In this document: piece after piece, positions 8,921 through 19,648 of the stretch
Position numbering within the stretch: the first letter of the stretch is position 1
Layout of the letters: each line of letters starts with the position of its first letter
The notes under the pieces: generated by a model
Seen by the model: the letters and a program-made list of their open reading frames with translations, nothing else
What the model was told of the DNA's origin: nothing
Databases searched by the model: none
Position numbers and translations under genes: made by a program
Assembly (NCBI RefSeq): GCF_913773995.1
Contig: NZ_CAJYES010000190.1
Coordinates: 62,001 to 126,000 of the forward strand
Direction of reading: 5' to 3'
From: an uncultured Pseudacidovorax sp.
Lineage (GTDB): Bacteria; Pseudomonadota; Gammaproteobacteria; Burkholderiales; Burkholderiaceae_C
DNA: 64,000 nucleotides

Positions 8921-9841
8921 GGGCCAATACAAACGCATCGGGTTGTCGACCAGGAGCTTCTGCTGAAGCTCGGGTGTCGTCGCGATGTGCGGGATGAAGT
9001 CCACCAGCAGCCCGTCGTCGGGCATGTGGTCCTTCAGGTTGGGGTGCGGCCAGTCGGTGCCCCACAGCACACGGTCGGGGAACTGCTCGACGATGCGGCG
9101 TGCGAAGGGCACCACGTCCTTGTAGGCGTTCTGCTCGCCGTCCAGCGCCTTGGGGCCGGTCACCGACAGACGCTCGGGGCAGCTCACCTTGCTCCACACA
9201 TTGCCGTGCTCGCGCATGAACTTCTCGAACAGCGCGAACTCGGGGCCATCCACCGGCTTGGTCACGTCGGGGCGGCCCATGTGGTCCACCACCACCGTGG
9301 TCGGCAGCGCGGTGAAGAAGTCCCACAGCTCGGGCAGGTCCACCGCCTCGAAGTAGATGACCACATGCCAGCCCAGCTTGGCGATGCGGCCGGCGATCTC
9401 CATCAGCTCGTCCTTGGGCGTGAAGTCGACCAGGCGCTTGACGAAGTTGAAGCGCACGCCACGCACGCCGGCAGCGTGCAGGGCCTGCAGCTCGTCGTCG
9501 GTCACGCTGCGCTTGACGGTGGCCACGCCGCGCGCCTTGCCGTTCGAGGACTGCAGCGCATCGACCAGCGCGCGGTTGTCCGCACCGTGGCAGGTGGCCT
9601 GCACGATCACGTTGCGGGCGAAGCCCAGGTGGTCGCGCAGGGCGAAGAGCTGTTCCTTGCTGGCGTCGCAGGGCGTGTACTTGCGCTCGGGCGCATAGGG
9701 AAACTCGGCGCCGGGGCCGAAGACGTGGCAGTGTGCATCGACGCTGCCGGCCGGCACCTGGAACTTGGGCTTGCTGGGACCGGTGTACCAGTCCAGCCAG
9801 CCGGCGGTTTTCTCGAAGGGGCCTGTGGTGGGTTTGCTCAT
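8912..9841 (-). CDS. ligI: 2-pyrone-4,6-dicarboxylate hydrolase
   Basis: A 309-aa amidohydrolase-2 family protein. It has the metal-site motif 'SVDAHCHVFGPG', the substrate-binding 'ATCHGADNRALVDAL', and 'LWGTDWPHPN' near the C-terminus with the catalytic Asp. It hydrolyses 2-pyrone-4,6-dicarboxylate, the LigC product, to 4-oxalomesaconate. Start at ATG 9841 (MSKPTTGPFEKTAGW). The last codons and stop are duplicated downstream as part of the tandem repeat at 8756-8920. Confidence 0.93.
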   Translation of the reverse strand: MSKPTTGPFEKTAGWLDWYTGPSKPKFQVPAGSVDAHCHVFGPGAEFPYAPERKYTPCDASKEQLFALRDHLGFARNVIVQATCHGADNRALVDALQSSNGKARGVATVKRSVTDDELQALHAAGVRGVRFNFVKRLVDFTPKDELMEIAGRIAKLGWHVVIYFEAVDLPELWDFFTALPTTVVVDHMGRPDVTKPVDGPEFALFEKFMREHGNVWSKVSCPERLSVTGPKALDGEQNAYKDVVPFARRIVEQFPDRVLWGTDWPHPNLKDHMPDDGLLVDFIPHIATTPELQQKLLVDNPMRLYWPEE

Positions 9842-9866
9842 GAGCGTTGCTCCTGGGGAAATGGGT

Positions 9867-10859
9867 TCAATCGGGCTTGATGCCGGCTTCACGCACCAGC
9901 TTCTCGTAGCGCACGCGCTCCGAGTGGATGAGCTGGGCAAATTGCTCGCTGCTGCCGGGCAGCACTTCGCCGCCGACCTGGGCCATGCGCTCGCGCACGG
10001 CCGGCGTCTGCAGCGCCTTCTGCACTTCGGCATGCAGTTGCGTGACGATGGGCTTGGGCGTGGCCGCGGGCGCCACGATGCCGTACCAGACCGAGGCCTC
10101 GAAGCCCGGAAAGCCGGACTCGGCAATGGTGGGCACGTCGGGAAAGACGGCGCTGCGGTTGGGGCTCAGGGCCGCGAGCACCTTGAGCTTGCCGCTCTTC
10201 ACATGCGGCTGCGCCTCCAGCGCATTGATGGCCACCAGCGGCAACTGGCCGCCGATCACGTCGGTCAGCGCCTGGGCGCCGCCGCGGTAGGGCACATGCT
10301 GCAGGCGGATGCCGGCCGCGCGTTCGAAGAACTCCACCGCCATGTGCGGCGTCGAGCCGTTGCCCGGCGACGCGAAGGACAGCCCGTCCGGCCTGGCCTT
10401 GGCGGCGGCGATCAGCGCCTGGATGGTGTCGAACGGCGCGTTGGCGTTGGCGGCAATCACCACCGGCACGCGGCCGATCAGCGACACCGGCACGAGGTCG
10501 CGCTCGGCATCGAAGGGCGCGGGCTGGTACAGCGCCATGTTGGCGGCCAGCGCATTGGCGGCCACCATCAGCGTATAGCCGTCGGCGGGTGCGTCGATGG
10601 TCGCCTTGACCGCGATGTTGGTGCCGGCACCGGGCCGGTTGTCGATTACGAAGGGCTGGCCCAGGCTGCTCGCCAGGGCCAGCCCCACGCTGCGCGCCAC
10701 GGCATCGACCGCGCCGCCGGTCGAGTAGCCGACCAGCACGCGCACCGGCTTGGCCGGATAGCTCTGCGCACCCGCCAGCGTCGGCGCCAGTAGCGCCGCC
10801 CCTGCGGCCAGCGCCACGCGGCGGGAGACGAACGGGCCTTGCGCGTCGGTCTGGTGCAT
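9867..10859 (-). CDS. Bug/TctC-family periplasmic receptor (second of the pair in the lig operon)
   Basis: The 330-aa product starts with a twin-arginine-like/Sec signal ('SRRVALAAGAALLAPTLAGAQS') and continues with the family hallmark 'YPAKPVRVLVGYSTGGAVDAVAR' and 'PFVIDNRPGAGTNIA'. Bug receptors are extracytoplasmic binders of organic acids. It lies 1 base after another Bug gene and 25 bases before ligI, inside the protocatechuate operon, so an aromatic or dicarboxylic acid ligand is likely but not shown. No TctA/TctB membrane genes accompany it here. Confidence 0.9.
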   Translation of the reverse strand: MHQTDAQGPFVSRRVALAAGAALLAPTLAGAQSYPAKPVRVLVGYSTGGAVDAVARSVGLALASSLGQPFVIDNRPGAGTNIAVKATIDAPADGYTLMVAANALAANMALYQPAPFDAERDLVPVSLIGRVPVVIAANANAPFDTIQALIAAAKARPDGLSFASPGNGSTPHMAVEFFERAAGIRLQHVPYRGGAQALTDVIGGQLPLVAINALEAQPHVKSGKLKVLAALSPNRSAVFPDVPTIAESGFPGFEASVWYGIVAPAATPKPIVTQLHAEVQKALQTPAVRERMAQVGGEVLPGSSEQFAQLIHSERVRYEKLVREAGIKPD

Positions 10860-10860
10860 G

Positions 10861-11850
10861 TCAGTCCAGGGAGACGTTGGCCTTGCGGATCACGTCGCCG
10901 AAGCGCTGCGATTCGCTCTTCACGAACTGCTCGAACTGCGGGCGCGTGACCGGGAAGGGCTCGTAGCCGAAGCTCTTGAAACGGGCCTGCACGTCGGGGC
11001 CGGTCAGCGCCTGCTCGATGTCGCGCTTGATCTTCTCCGTCACCGCATCGGGCAGACCGCGCGGGACGGCGATGGCGTTCCAGCCCGTCACCTCGAAGCC
11101 CTTGGGGCCACCGGATTCCGCCACGGTGGGCACGTCGGGATAGGCGGCCATGCGCTGCGGACCGGTCACGGCCAGAAAGCGCAGCTTGCCGGACTGGTAG
11201 AGCGGACCTGCCGTCGCGGCGCTGCCCAGGGCGAAATCGATGTCGCCTGTGGAGACCGAGGTGTAGAGCTGCGTGGTCTCCTTGAAGATCACGTGCTCCA
11301 TCTGCGTGCCGGTGGCCGACTTGAACAGCTCCGTGCCCAGGTGAACGGGATTGCCGATCGACCACGAGCCGTAGTTCAGCTTGCCGGGCCGCGCCTTGGC
11401 GTCGGCCACGATGTCGCCCACGCTCTTGTACTTGCTGTTGGCGCCGACGGTGAAGAAGAAGTAGGTCTTGAACAGCGGCAGCAGGACGTCGAAGTCCTTG
11501 GCCGGGTCGTAGGGCAGCTTCTTGAACAGCGACGGGTAGGCGGCCAGGTGGACGTTGTCCAGCAGCAGCAGGTCGGTGCCGTCCTTGGCGCCGCGCTTCC
11601 AGGCGTCGATGGCGATGAAGCCGTTGCCGCCGGGACGGTTGTCCACCGTCACCGGCACGCCCCAGGTGCGCGACAGCTTGTCGGCCACCAGGCGCGAGAC
11701 GCCGTCCGGGCCACCGCCCACGGGGAAGGGGTTGACGATGCGCACCGGCTTGCCATACGGGAAGGCGCCCTGCTGCTGGGCCTGGGCGGCGAAGGGCAGG
11801 GCGGCGGCAAGGGCGCAGGCCGTCACCAGGGCGCGGCGGGAAAAGCTCAT
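10861..11850 (-). CDS. Bug/TctC-family periplasmic receptor (first of the pair in the lig operon)
   Basis: A 329-aa protein with signal peptide 'SFSRRALVTACALAAALPFAAQAQ', then 'YGKPVRIVNPFPVGGGPDGVSRLVA' and 'VTVDNRPGGNGFIAIDAWKRG', typical of the Bug family. It differs clearly from the adjacent Bug protein (for example the YFFFTVGANSKYKSV segment), so the pair is not a recent duplication. Located between ligK and the second receptor gene in the same orientation; comparable pmd operons of Comamonas carry such a gene (pmdU). Confidence 0.9.
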   Translation of the reverse strand: MSFSRRALVTACALAAALPFAAQAQQQGAFPYGKPVRIVNPFPVGGGPDGVSRLVADKLSRTWGVPVTVDNRPGGNGFIAIDAWKRGAKDGTDLLLLDNVHLAAYPSLFKKLPYDPAKDFDVLLPLFKTYFFFTVGANSKYKSVGDIVADAKARPGKLNYGSWSIGNPVHLGTELFKSATGTQMEHVIFKETTQLYTSVSTGDIDFALGSAATAGPLYQSGKLRFLAVTGPQRMAAYPDVPTVAESGGPKGFEVTGWNAIAVPRGLPDAVTEKIKRDIEQALTGPDVQARFKSFGYEPFPVTRPQFEQFVKSESQRFGDVIRKANVSLD

Positions 11851-11920
11851 GAATGTCTCCGAACGTGGAAGAGGGCCGCGCCCGCTTAGGGGGGCGCTGG
11901 CCCGGGAACAACAGAAAGGA

Positions 11921-12604
11921 TCAGTCGATGTACTTGAGGCCCGCAGCCGCCAGCGGCTCGCGCATCTTGTACATGTCCAGGCCCAGCACGCCGCTGGCCA
12001 GCTTGGCGCGCTTCTCGCCTTCGAAGGACTCGCGCTTGCGGGCGGCTTCGAGCGTCTTGGCGGCCACGGCGCGCGGCACGCAGACGACGCCGTCGTCGTC
12101 GGCCACGATCACGTCGCCGGGCGTCACCAGCATGCCGGCGCACACCACGGGGATGTTGACCGAGCCGATGGTCGCCTTGATGCAGCCCTTGCTGCTGATG
12201 CACTTGCTCCACACGGGGAAGTTCATCTCCTGCAGCGTCTTGACGTCGCGCACGCCGGCGTCGATCACCAGGGCGCGGGCACCGCGGGCCTGGAAGCTGG
12301 TGGCCAGCAGGTCGCCGAAGTAGCCGTCGGTGCATTCGGCGGTGATGGCGGCCACTACGATGTCGCCCGGCTGGATCTGCTCGGCCGCGACGTGCAGCAT
12401 CCAGTTGTCGCCCGGGTGCAGCAGCACGGTGACGGCCGTGCCGGACACCTGCTGGCCCGGGTAGATCGGGCGCATGTAGGGCTTGAGCAGGCCCACGCGG
12501 CCCATGGCCTCGTGCACCGTGGCCGAGCCCAGGGCGGCCAGGCCGTCCGCGGTCTCGCGGTCGGTGCGCTGGATGTTGCGATAGACGACGCCTAACTCGT
12601 ACAT
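11921..12604 (-). CDS. ligK: 4-carboxy-4-hydroxy-2-oxoadipate aldolase (LigK/PmdF, RraA fold)
   Basis: The 227-aa product has the RraA-like fold of class II pyruvate aldolases: '[36 protein letters not shown]', '[21 protein letters not shown]', '[20 protein letters not shown]' (the G-x-x-R-D metal/pyruvate site) and '[18 protein letters not shown]'. It cleaves 4-carboxy-4-hydroxy-2-oxoadipate to pyruvate and oxaloacetate, the last step of the 4,5-cleavage route. GGAGAGACAAGC precedes ATG 12604. It lies between ligJ and the receptor genes. Confidence 0.93.
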   Translation of the reverse strand: MYELGVVYRNIQRTDRETADGLAALGSATVHEAMGRVGLLKPYMRPIYPGQQVSGTAVTVLLHPGDNWMLHVAAEQIQPGDIVVAAITAECTDGYFGDLLATSFQARGARALVIDAGVRDVKTLQEMNFPVWSKCISSKGCIKATIGSVNIPVVCAGMLVTPGDVIVADDDGVVCVPRAVAAKTLEAARKRESFEGEKRAKLASGVLGLDMYKMREPLAAAGLKYID

Positions 12605-12624
12605 GCTTGTCTCTCCGGAAGGGG

Positions 12625-13677
12625 TTACAGGCTCTTGGCCTTCAGGGCGGCATCTAGGCGCGGGAAGACCCGGCGCGCGTTGCCTTCGAACACCTGGAAG
12701 CGCTCGTCGTCCGTCAGGTTGGCGGTCGCGCTCACGTAGCGCTTGGTGTCGTCGTAGTAGTGGCCGGTCTGCGGGTCGATGCCACGCACGGCGCCGATCA
12801 TCTCGGAGGCGAACAGGATGTTCTTGACCGGGATCACCTTGGTCAGCAGGTCGATGCCCGGCTGGTGGTAGACGCAGGTGTCGAAGAAGATGTTGTTGAG
12901 CAGGTGCTCTTCGAGCAGCGGCTTCTTCATCTCCTGCGCCAGGCCGCGGAAACGGCCCCAGTGGTAGGGCACCGCGCCGCCGCCGTGCGGTATCACGAAC
13001 TTCAACGTCGGGAAGTCCTTGAACAGGTCGCCCTGGATGCACTGCATCACGGCCGTGGTGTCGGCATTCAGGTAATGCGCGCCAGTGGTGTGGAAGCAGG
13101 CGTTGCAGCTGGTGCTCACGTGCACCATGGCCGGGATGTCGTACTCCACCATCTTCTCGTAGATGGGGTACCAGTGACGGTCGGTCAGCGGCGGGCTGGT
13201 CCAGTGGCCGCCCGACGGATCGGGGTTCAGGTTGATGCCGACGAAGCCGTATTCCTTGACGCACTTCTCCAGCTCGGGAATGCAGGTCCTGGGGTCCACG
13301 CCCGGCGACTGCGGCAGCATGGCCGCGCCGATGAAGTTGTCCGGGAAGAGCTCGCTCACGCGGTAGCACAGCTCGTTGCAGATGGCGGCCCAGGTGCTGG
13401 AGACTTCGAAGTCGCCGATGTGGTGGGCCATGAAGCTGGCGCGCGGGCTGAAGATGGTCAGGTCGCTGCCGCGTTCCTTCATCAGGCGCAGCTGGTTCTG
13501 CTCGATGGATTCGCGCAGTTCGTCGTCGCTGATCTTCAGGTCGGCCGGGTTGGGCTTGGCCGACGGGTCCTTGATGGCCGCGATCTGGGCATTGCGCCAG
13601 TTCTCGAGGGCCTTGGGGGCGGTGGTGTAGTGGCCGTGGCAGTCGATGATCAGCGGCTGACCGTTGGATTTCGGCAT
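12625..13677 (-). CDS. ligJ: 4-oxalomesaconate hydratase (LigJ/PmdE)
   Basis: A 350-aa amidohydrolase-2 family protein: '[16 protein letters not shown]' holds the H-x-H metal motif, followed by '[24 protein letters not shown]', '[11 protein letters not shown]' and '[20 protein letters not shown]'. The family member in lig operons hydrates 4-oxalomesaconate to 4-carboxy-4-hydroxy-2-oxoadipate. It is the first gene of the operon, facing the divergent LysR. ATG 13677 (MPKSNGQP) with GGAGACG ahead is chosen over an in-frame codon at 13713. Confidence 0.92.
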   Translation of the reverse strand: MPKSNGQPLIIDCHGHYTTAPKALENWRNAQIAAIKDPSAKPNPADLKISDDELRESIEQNQLRLMKERGSDLTIFSPRASFMAHHIGDFEVSSTWAAICNELCYRVSELFPDNFIGAAMLPQSPGVDPRTCIPELEKCVKEYGFVGINLNPDPSGGHWTSPPLTDRHWYPIYEKMVEYDIPAMVHVSTSCNACFHTTGAHYLNADTTAVMQCIQGDLFKDFPTLKFVIPHGGGAVPYHWGRFRGLAQEMKKPLLEEHLLNNIFFDTCVYHQPGIDLLTKVIPVKNILFASEMIGAVRGIDPQTGHYYDDTKRYVSATANLTDDERFQVFEGNARRVFPRLDAALKAKSL

Positions 13678-13786
13678 GGCGTCTCCTGGGAGGGGGCAGG
13701 GCGGGCCGGTCACAACGGGCCGCGGGTCTGGAAGGCAGCGCCCATTCTGTGCTCTGGCCCCTTCCGCCTCCAGGGGGCAGATCGAC

Positions 13787-13808
13787 TAGCAGCTAGAACA
13801 AACTGCTA
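13787..13808. promoter_or_regulatory. Candidate LysR operator for the protocatechuate operon
   Basis: TAGCAG and CTGCTA form a perfect 6-bp inverted repeat separated by 10 bases, in the 161-base divergent spacer between ligJ and its LysR regulator. The symmetry and spacing fit the T-N11-A architecture of LysR sites, and it lies 31 bases ahead of the regulator start, where autoregulation is typical. Confidence 0.45.
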
Positions 13809-13838
13809 TAGCATGCGTGTCGATATGCGTCTGAAGTC

Positions 13839-14744
13839 ATGGATCTGAAACAGCTGGAGTACTTCGTCCGGGTCGTGGAGCTGGGCAGCTTCACCCGCGC
13901 CGCGCTGGCGCTGGACATCGCCCAGCCCGCCCTCAGCCGCCAGGTGCGTACCCTGGAGGTGGAATTGCGCCAGAACCTGCTGGTGCGCAACGGCCGCGGC
14001 GTGACGCCGACCGAAGCCGGCGCGCTGCTGCTGGAGCACGGCCGCGGCATCCTGCACCAGGTGCGGCGGGCGCAGGAGGAATTGGCGCGAGTGCGCGGCG
14101 GCCTGGCGGGCCGGGTGGCGCTGGGCCTGCCGCCCACGGTGGCGCGCGCGCTGGCCGTGCCGCTGACCCGGCGCTTCCGTCGCGAGCTGCCCGAGGCGCG
14201 GCTGTCGATCAGCGAGGGCCTGTCGATTTCCATGCACGAGGCTCTGTCCGCCGGCCGGCTGGACATCGCCGTGCTCTACGAGGCCAAGCCCATCGCCGGC
14301 CTGGACATCTCGCCGCTGATGACCGAGGAACTGATGCTGGTGCAGGCCCGCCCGCCCGGCCTGGCCGAAGACCCGCCGCCGCCGCCCATCGCGCTGGCCG
14401 AGGTGGCGAAGCTCCCGCTCATCATCCCGAGCCGGCCCAACGCCGTGCGCATGCATGTGGAGTCGGAGATGGCGGCGCTGGGCTGCGAGCCGCAGATCGC
14501 GCTGGAGATCGACGGCGTGCCCGCCATCCTGGACCTGGTGGCCGACGGCGCCGGCTGCGCCATCCTGGCGCGGCGGGCGGTGCAGACCTCCATCCGGCCC
14601 TCCGCCTTCAGCGTGCGGCCCATCGGCCCGCCGCGGCTGCAGGTGCAGGCGCATGTGGCGGTGAGCGCGCAGCGGCCGGTGACGCGCACGCAGGCCGCGG
14701 CGCTGGAACTGCTGAAGGCCGTGGCTGCCGAAACGGGCGGCTGA
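13839..14744 (+). CDS. LysR-family regulator of the protocatechuate 4,5-cleavage operon (PmdR-like)
   Basis: A 301-aa LysR protein: 'MDLKQLEYFVRVVELGSFTR' and 'LDIAQPALSRQVRTLEVELRQNLLVRNGRGVTPTEAG' form the DNA-binding domain, followed by an effector domain ending 'LVADGAGCAILARRAV'. It is divergent from ligJ with a likely operator between the two, the arrangement known for PmdR of Comamonas. Induction by protocatechuate or a pathway intermediate is inferred from context. Confidence 0.9.
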   Translation: MDLKQLEYFVRVVELGSFTRAALALDIAQPALSRQVRTLEVELRQNLLVRNGRGVTPTEAGALLLEHGRGILHQVRRAQEELARVRGGLAGRVALGLPPTVARALAVPLTRRFRRELPEARLSISEGLSISMHEALSAGRLDIAVLYEAKPIAGLDISPLMTEELMLVQARPPGLAEDPPPPPIALAEVAKLPLIIPSRPNAVRMHVESEMAALGCEPQIALEIDGVPAILDLVADGAGCAILARRAVQTSIRPSAFSVRPIGPPRLQVQAHVAVSAQRPVTRTQAAALELLKAVAAETGG

Positions 14745-14830
14745 CCCGCAGGGTTGAGCCTCTCAACGAAAAGGGCGCCACGATGCCAAACGGCGTAGTC
14801 ACTCGATCCGTTTGCCCTGAGCCACTTAAT

Positions 14831-14891
14831 CCGTTCGCCCTGACCTGTCGAAGGGCGGGTGCCCAGGCTTCGACAGGCTCAGCCCGAACGG
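14831..14891. repeat. Inverted pair of Comamonadaceae-type palindromic repeats
   Basis: The arms at 14831-14853 and 14868-14891 are reverse complements of each other apart from a few bases (CTTCGACAGGCTCAGC and its complement). A further degenerate arm begins near 14806. The element lies between the convergent LysR and argH genes and can form a long hairpin, possibly acting as terminator for both. The same unit recurs at 27923, 28118 and 28852-28994. Confidence 0.8.
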
Positions 14892-14935
14892 TATTTGGTT
14901 GACTCACCCCGCCGCTGGCCGCAACGCCGTCTTGC

Positions 14936-16336
<1,401 letters not shown>

Positions 16337-16472
16337 GGGTCGGGACCGCGGGCGGCCTTGGAAGAGCGACGGGGCGGGAAGTCGGTGGAGCACGGGGGCG
16401 CAGCGATGGCGGCAGGGCGCCGTCGTGCGCAAGGCGAGGGCCATAATCGGCGGCCCTTCAGCGTCGCCAGCC

Positions 16473-17561
16473 ATGCGAAACCCCCGGATTTTATCGGCGC
16501 GCCCTTCTGCGAGCCCCGCCCGCGCGGCCATGGCGCCGCAATCCGACTTTTGCCGACCGGAGATGGTGATCCGGACGGTACTGGCCACCGAGATGCTCAC
16601 CGCCTTGGCGGTGGCCTTCGTGGCGCAGTCGCCCACCGACGGGCTTATGCATTTCGCGACGGCGACGGGCGGCGTGCTGCCGTCGACCCTGCTCTGGCTC
16701 ATCGCGGCGTGTGCGCTGCGTCGGCGCCTGGCGCGGTGGCCGGTGTCGTCCCAGTATCTGGCCGGTGCCGTGGCCGGCGTGCTGGCCGGCTTGTATGGCT
16801 GTGCGGTGCTGCAGGGCACCGGCGCGGTCGCGCAAGCCCCTTGGTTCGGAGGCGCGTGGGCGGGGGGGCTGTTCGGGGTGACGGCCATGGGCGTGATGAA
16901 CCTGCGCACGGCGGCGCAGATGCCCGCCGCCACCACGGCGCGGCTCACCGAGCTGCAGCAGCGCATCCGGCCGCACTTCCTCTTCAACACCCTCAACAGT
17001 GCCATCGCCCTGGTCCGGGACGATCCAGCCCGTGCCGAGGCCATGCTGGAAGACTTGGCCGAACTCTTCCGCCAGGCGCTGGCGGAGCCGGGCGAGTCCG
17101 CCTCGGTGGCCGAGGAGATCGACCTGGCGCAGCGCTACCTGGCCATCGAGCAGGTGCGCTTCGGTCCGCGCCTGCATATCGCCTGGCAGCTGGACGCCGC
17201 GGCGGCGGACGCGCGCCTGCCGCCCCTGCTGCTCCAGCCCCTGGTGGAGAACGCAGTGCGCCATGGCGTGGAACCGAGCCCCGAGGGCGGCGAGCTGCGC
17301 ATCCGCACCGAGCGTCGCGGCGCCCGCGTGGTCATCGAGGTCGTCAACACGCTGCCGCCGCTGCGGTGGGCCGGCGCGCCTCTGCCGCGCGGCCATGGCA
17401 TCGCCCTGGACAATGTGCGCAGCCGTCTTCGCCTGCTGCACGACATGCAGGCCAGCCTGAGCGCCGGCCTGGATCGCGATTGCTGGCGGGTGCGCATAGA
17501 CATTCCCGTCCACGCAACGGACAGCACGAAGAGACGCAGCCATGAGCCTGGCGCCCACTGA
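16473..17561 (+). CDS. LytS/AlgZ-type sensor histidine kinase
   Basis: About 362 aa. The N-terminal half has several hydrophobic helices ('[16 protein letters not shown]', '[14 protein letters not shown]', '[18 protein letters not shown]', '[12 protein letters not shown]'); the C-terminal half carries the His_kinase box '[21 protein letters not shown]' and the ATPase N-box '[17 protein letters not shown]'. The '[16 protein letters not shown]' N-terminus resembles AlgZ (FimS). The signal is unknown. The start at 16473 is the most likely of several; its end overlaps the response regulator start by 20 bases, so the pair is co-translated. Confidence 0.88.
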   Translation: MRNPRILSARPSASPARAAMAPQSDFCRPEMVIRTVLATEMLTALAVAFVAQSPTDGLMHFATATGGVLPSTLLWLIAACALRRRLARWPVSSQYLAGAVAGVLAGLYGCAVLQGTGAVAQAPWFGGAWAGGLFGVTAMGVMNLRTAAQMPAATTARLTELQQRIRPHFLFNTLNSAIALVRDDPARAEAMLEDLAELFRQALAEPGESASVAEEIDLAQRYLAIEQVRFGPRLHIAWQLDAAAADARLPPLLLQPLVENAVRHGVEPSPEGGELRIRTERRGARVVIEVVNTLPPLRWAGAPLPRGHGIALDNVRSRLRLLHDMQASLSAGLDRDCWRVRIDIPVHATDSTKRRSHEPGAH

Positions 17562-18309
17562 CAACGCGCCGCTGCGCATCCTGCTGGTGGACGACGAACC
17601 GCTGGCACGTGCCCGCCTGCGCACCTTGCTGGCCGCCTGCCGTGCGCCGGCGGCGCAGATCGTGGGCGAGGCCGGCGATGGCCGGGCCGTGCTGTCGATG
17701 CTGCGCGAGATGCCGGTGGATCTGCTGCTGCTGGACATCGCCATGCCCGGCCTCGATGGCATGGCCTTGGCCGACCAGCTGCGCAGCCAGCCGCAGGCGC
17801 CGGCCATCGTGTTCGTCACGGCCCACGCCGAGCATGCCGTGAGCGCGTTCGAGCTCGATGTCGCCGACTACCTCACCAAGCCGGTGCGGGGAGCCCGCCT
17901 GCAGGAGGCGCTGGTCCGTGCACAGCGCCATCTCCGGCAGCGCCGCGCGGAGCTGCCAGATACCGAGCATCTGCTCATCCAGGACCGTGGACGTCTCGAA
18001 CGTGTGCCCCTGTCCGAGGTTCTCTACCTGAAGGCCGAATTGAAATACATCACCGTGCGCACCGCGCAGCGCCAACTGATCCTGGACGGCTCGCTCAACG
18101 ACCTGGAGGCGCGGCACGGGGAGCGCTTCTTGCGCGTGCACCGCAGCGCGCTGGTGGCCCGCGCGGCGATCCGTGCCCTGGAGCGCCACGATGGCGGCGA
18201 GGAGGCAGAGGGCTGGGCCGTGCGCCTGGCCGGCCTGCCGGAGCTGCTGCCGGTGTCGCGCCGGCAACTGCCGGCGGTGCGCGATGCGTTGCGGGAGCGC
18301 TCGGAATGA
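17542..18309 (+). CDS. LytTR-family response regulator (AlgR-like)
   Basis: A 255-aa regulator: receiver domain with 'ILLVDDEPLARARLR', phosphoacceptor D65 in 'LLLLDIAMPGLDG', 'VTAHAEHA' and 'DYLTKPV'; then a LytTR DNA-binding domain ('HLLIQDRGRLERVPLSEVLYLKAELKYITVRT', 'FLRVHRSALVARAAI'). It overlaps the kinase gene, and its stop overlaps the start of an AI-2E-family membrane protein gene (ATGA). Targets are unknown. Confidence 0.92.
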   Translation: MSLAPTDNAPLRILLVDDEPLARARLRTLLAACRAPAAQIVGEAGDGRAVLSMLREMPVDLLLLDIAMPGLDGMALADQLRSQPQAPAIVFVTAHAEHAVSAFELDVADYLTKPVRGARLQEALVRAQRHLRQRRAELPDTEHLLIQDRGRLERVPLSEVLYLKAELKYITVRTAQRQLILDGSLNDLEARHGERFLRVHRSALVARAAIRALERHDGGEEAEGWAVRLAGLPELLPVSRRQLPAVRDALRERSE

Positions 18310-19580
18310 GCGCCCCGGTGCCGCCATCCGGCGCTGGCGCAGGCGTGCCCGAGGTCGTCGCTCTCGAACCTTCCGAACCCCCGCCGTCCGCGGCCGAGTC
18401 CGCCACCGACCGGGCCATCCGCGAGGCGGAAGCCGAGCGCGCCCGGGGCGCGGTGCCGGAGCCGGGCAGCGGCGATCCACCGCGTCTTCTGTTGCACATG
18501 CCGGTGGATGTGCGCAGCGCCTCGCTCGTCATCCTCGGCGTTCTGGCCTGTGTCTACACGCTGCGCTGGGCCGCGGCGGTGCTGATCCCGCTGGCGCTGA
18601 GTCTGATGCTCGTCTATGCCCTGTCGCCCGTCGTTGACCGGATGGAGCGCTGGCGTCTGCCCCGCTGGGCCGGCGCTGCGGTGTTGCTGCTGGCCCTCAC
18701 CGGCGGCACGGCGTGGACGGGCTACTCGCTGGCAGGCAGTGCCGGCCAGCTGGTCGACGCCCTGCCGGCGGCGGCCCAGAAGCTGCGCAATGCCATCCGC
18801 ACCAAGTCGGTCAAGGCCAGCCCGCTGGACACCGTGCAGCAGGCGGCCGATCACCTGGAGCGCGCCGCCAATGAAGGCTCGCCCACCACCTTCCGGCGCG
18901 GCGTGCAGCGCGTGATCATCGAGCGACCGCCGTTCAATGTGCGCGACTATCTCTGGAGCGGTACCGTGGGCCTGATGGAAGGCGCCGGTCAGGCCACGCT
19001 GGTGCTCTTCCTCACCTTCTTCGCGCTGTGCTCGGGCGACACCTTCCGGCGCAAGCTGGTCAAGATGGCCGGCCCCAGCCTGCACAAGAAGAAGGTGACG
19101 GTGCATGTGCTGGACGACATCACCGGCCACATCCAGCGCTACCTGCTGGTTCAGATCCTCAGCAGCGCGCTGGTGGGCGTGACCACCGGCCTGGCCTTCT
19201 GGGCGCTGGGGCTGGAGAACGCCGCGGTGTGGGGCATCATCGCGGGCGTCACCAACCTCATTCCCTACATCGGCTCGGTGCTGGTGCTGGGCGCCGCGGG
19301 GCTGGTGGCCTTCCTGCAGTTCGGCACCATCGGCATGGCGCTGCTGGTGGCGGGCACCTCGCTGCTGATCCACACGCTGGTGGGCAACCTGCTGGTGCCC
19401 TGGCTCACCAGCCGCAGCTCGCGCATGAACCCCGTGGCGGTGTTCGTGGGCGTGATCTTCTGGGCCTGGATCTGGGGCGTGTGGGGCCTGCTGCTGGGCA
19501 TGCCGATCATGATGGTCATCAAGTCAGTCTGCGACCGGGTGGACGACCTGCGGCCGGTGGGCGAGCTGCTGGGCGATTGA
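18306..19580 (+). CDS. AI-2E transporter family (PerM/TqsA-like) membrane protein
   Basis: A 424-aa protein with an unusually long, acidic and proline-rich cytoplasmic N-terminus (about 65 residues), followed by the family's eight-helix pattern: 'RSASLVILGVLACVYTLRWAAAVLIPLALSLMLVYAL', a large loop region, 'GLMEGAGQATLVLFLTFFAL', 'ITGHIQRYLLVQILSSALVGVTTGLAFWALGL', 'LIPYIGSVLVLGAAGLVAFLQFG' and a C-terminal 'GVIFWAWIWGVWGLLLGMP'. The family includes quorum-signal, ion and other exporters, so no substrate can be given. Its ATGA overlap with the response regulator gene suggests the two-component system controls or is controlled with it. Confidence 0.88.
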   Translation: MSAPVPPSGAGAGVPEVVALEPSEPPPSAAESATDRAIREAEAERARGAVPEPGSGDPPRLLLHMPVDVRSASLVILGVLACVYTLRWAAAVLIPLALSLMLVYALSPVVDRMERWRLPRWAGAAVLLLALTGGTAWTGYSLAGSAGQLVDALPAAAQKLRNAIRTKSVKASPLDTVQQAADHLERAANEGSPTTFRRGVQRVIIERPPFNVRDYLWSGTVGLMEGAGQATLVLFLTFFALCSGDTFRRKLVKMAGPSLHKKKVTVHVLDDITGHIQRYLLVQILSSALVGVTTGLAFWALGLENAAVWGIIAGVTNLIPYIGSVLVLGAAGLVAFLQFGTIGMALLVAGTSLLIHTLVGNLLVPWLTSRSSRMNPVAVFVGVIFWAWIWGVWGLLLGMPIMMVIKSVCDRVDDLRPVGELLGD

Positions 19581-19648
19581 GCGGCCGCGCGGCCCGCGGC
19601 ACCCGGTGGCGGGCACTGCGCGGCCAAGCCGAGCGCCGACCCCGCCGT

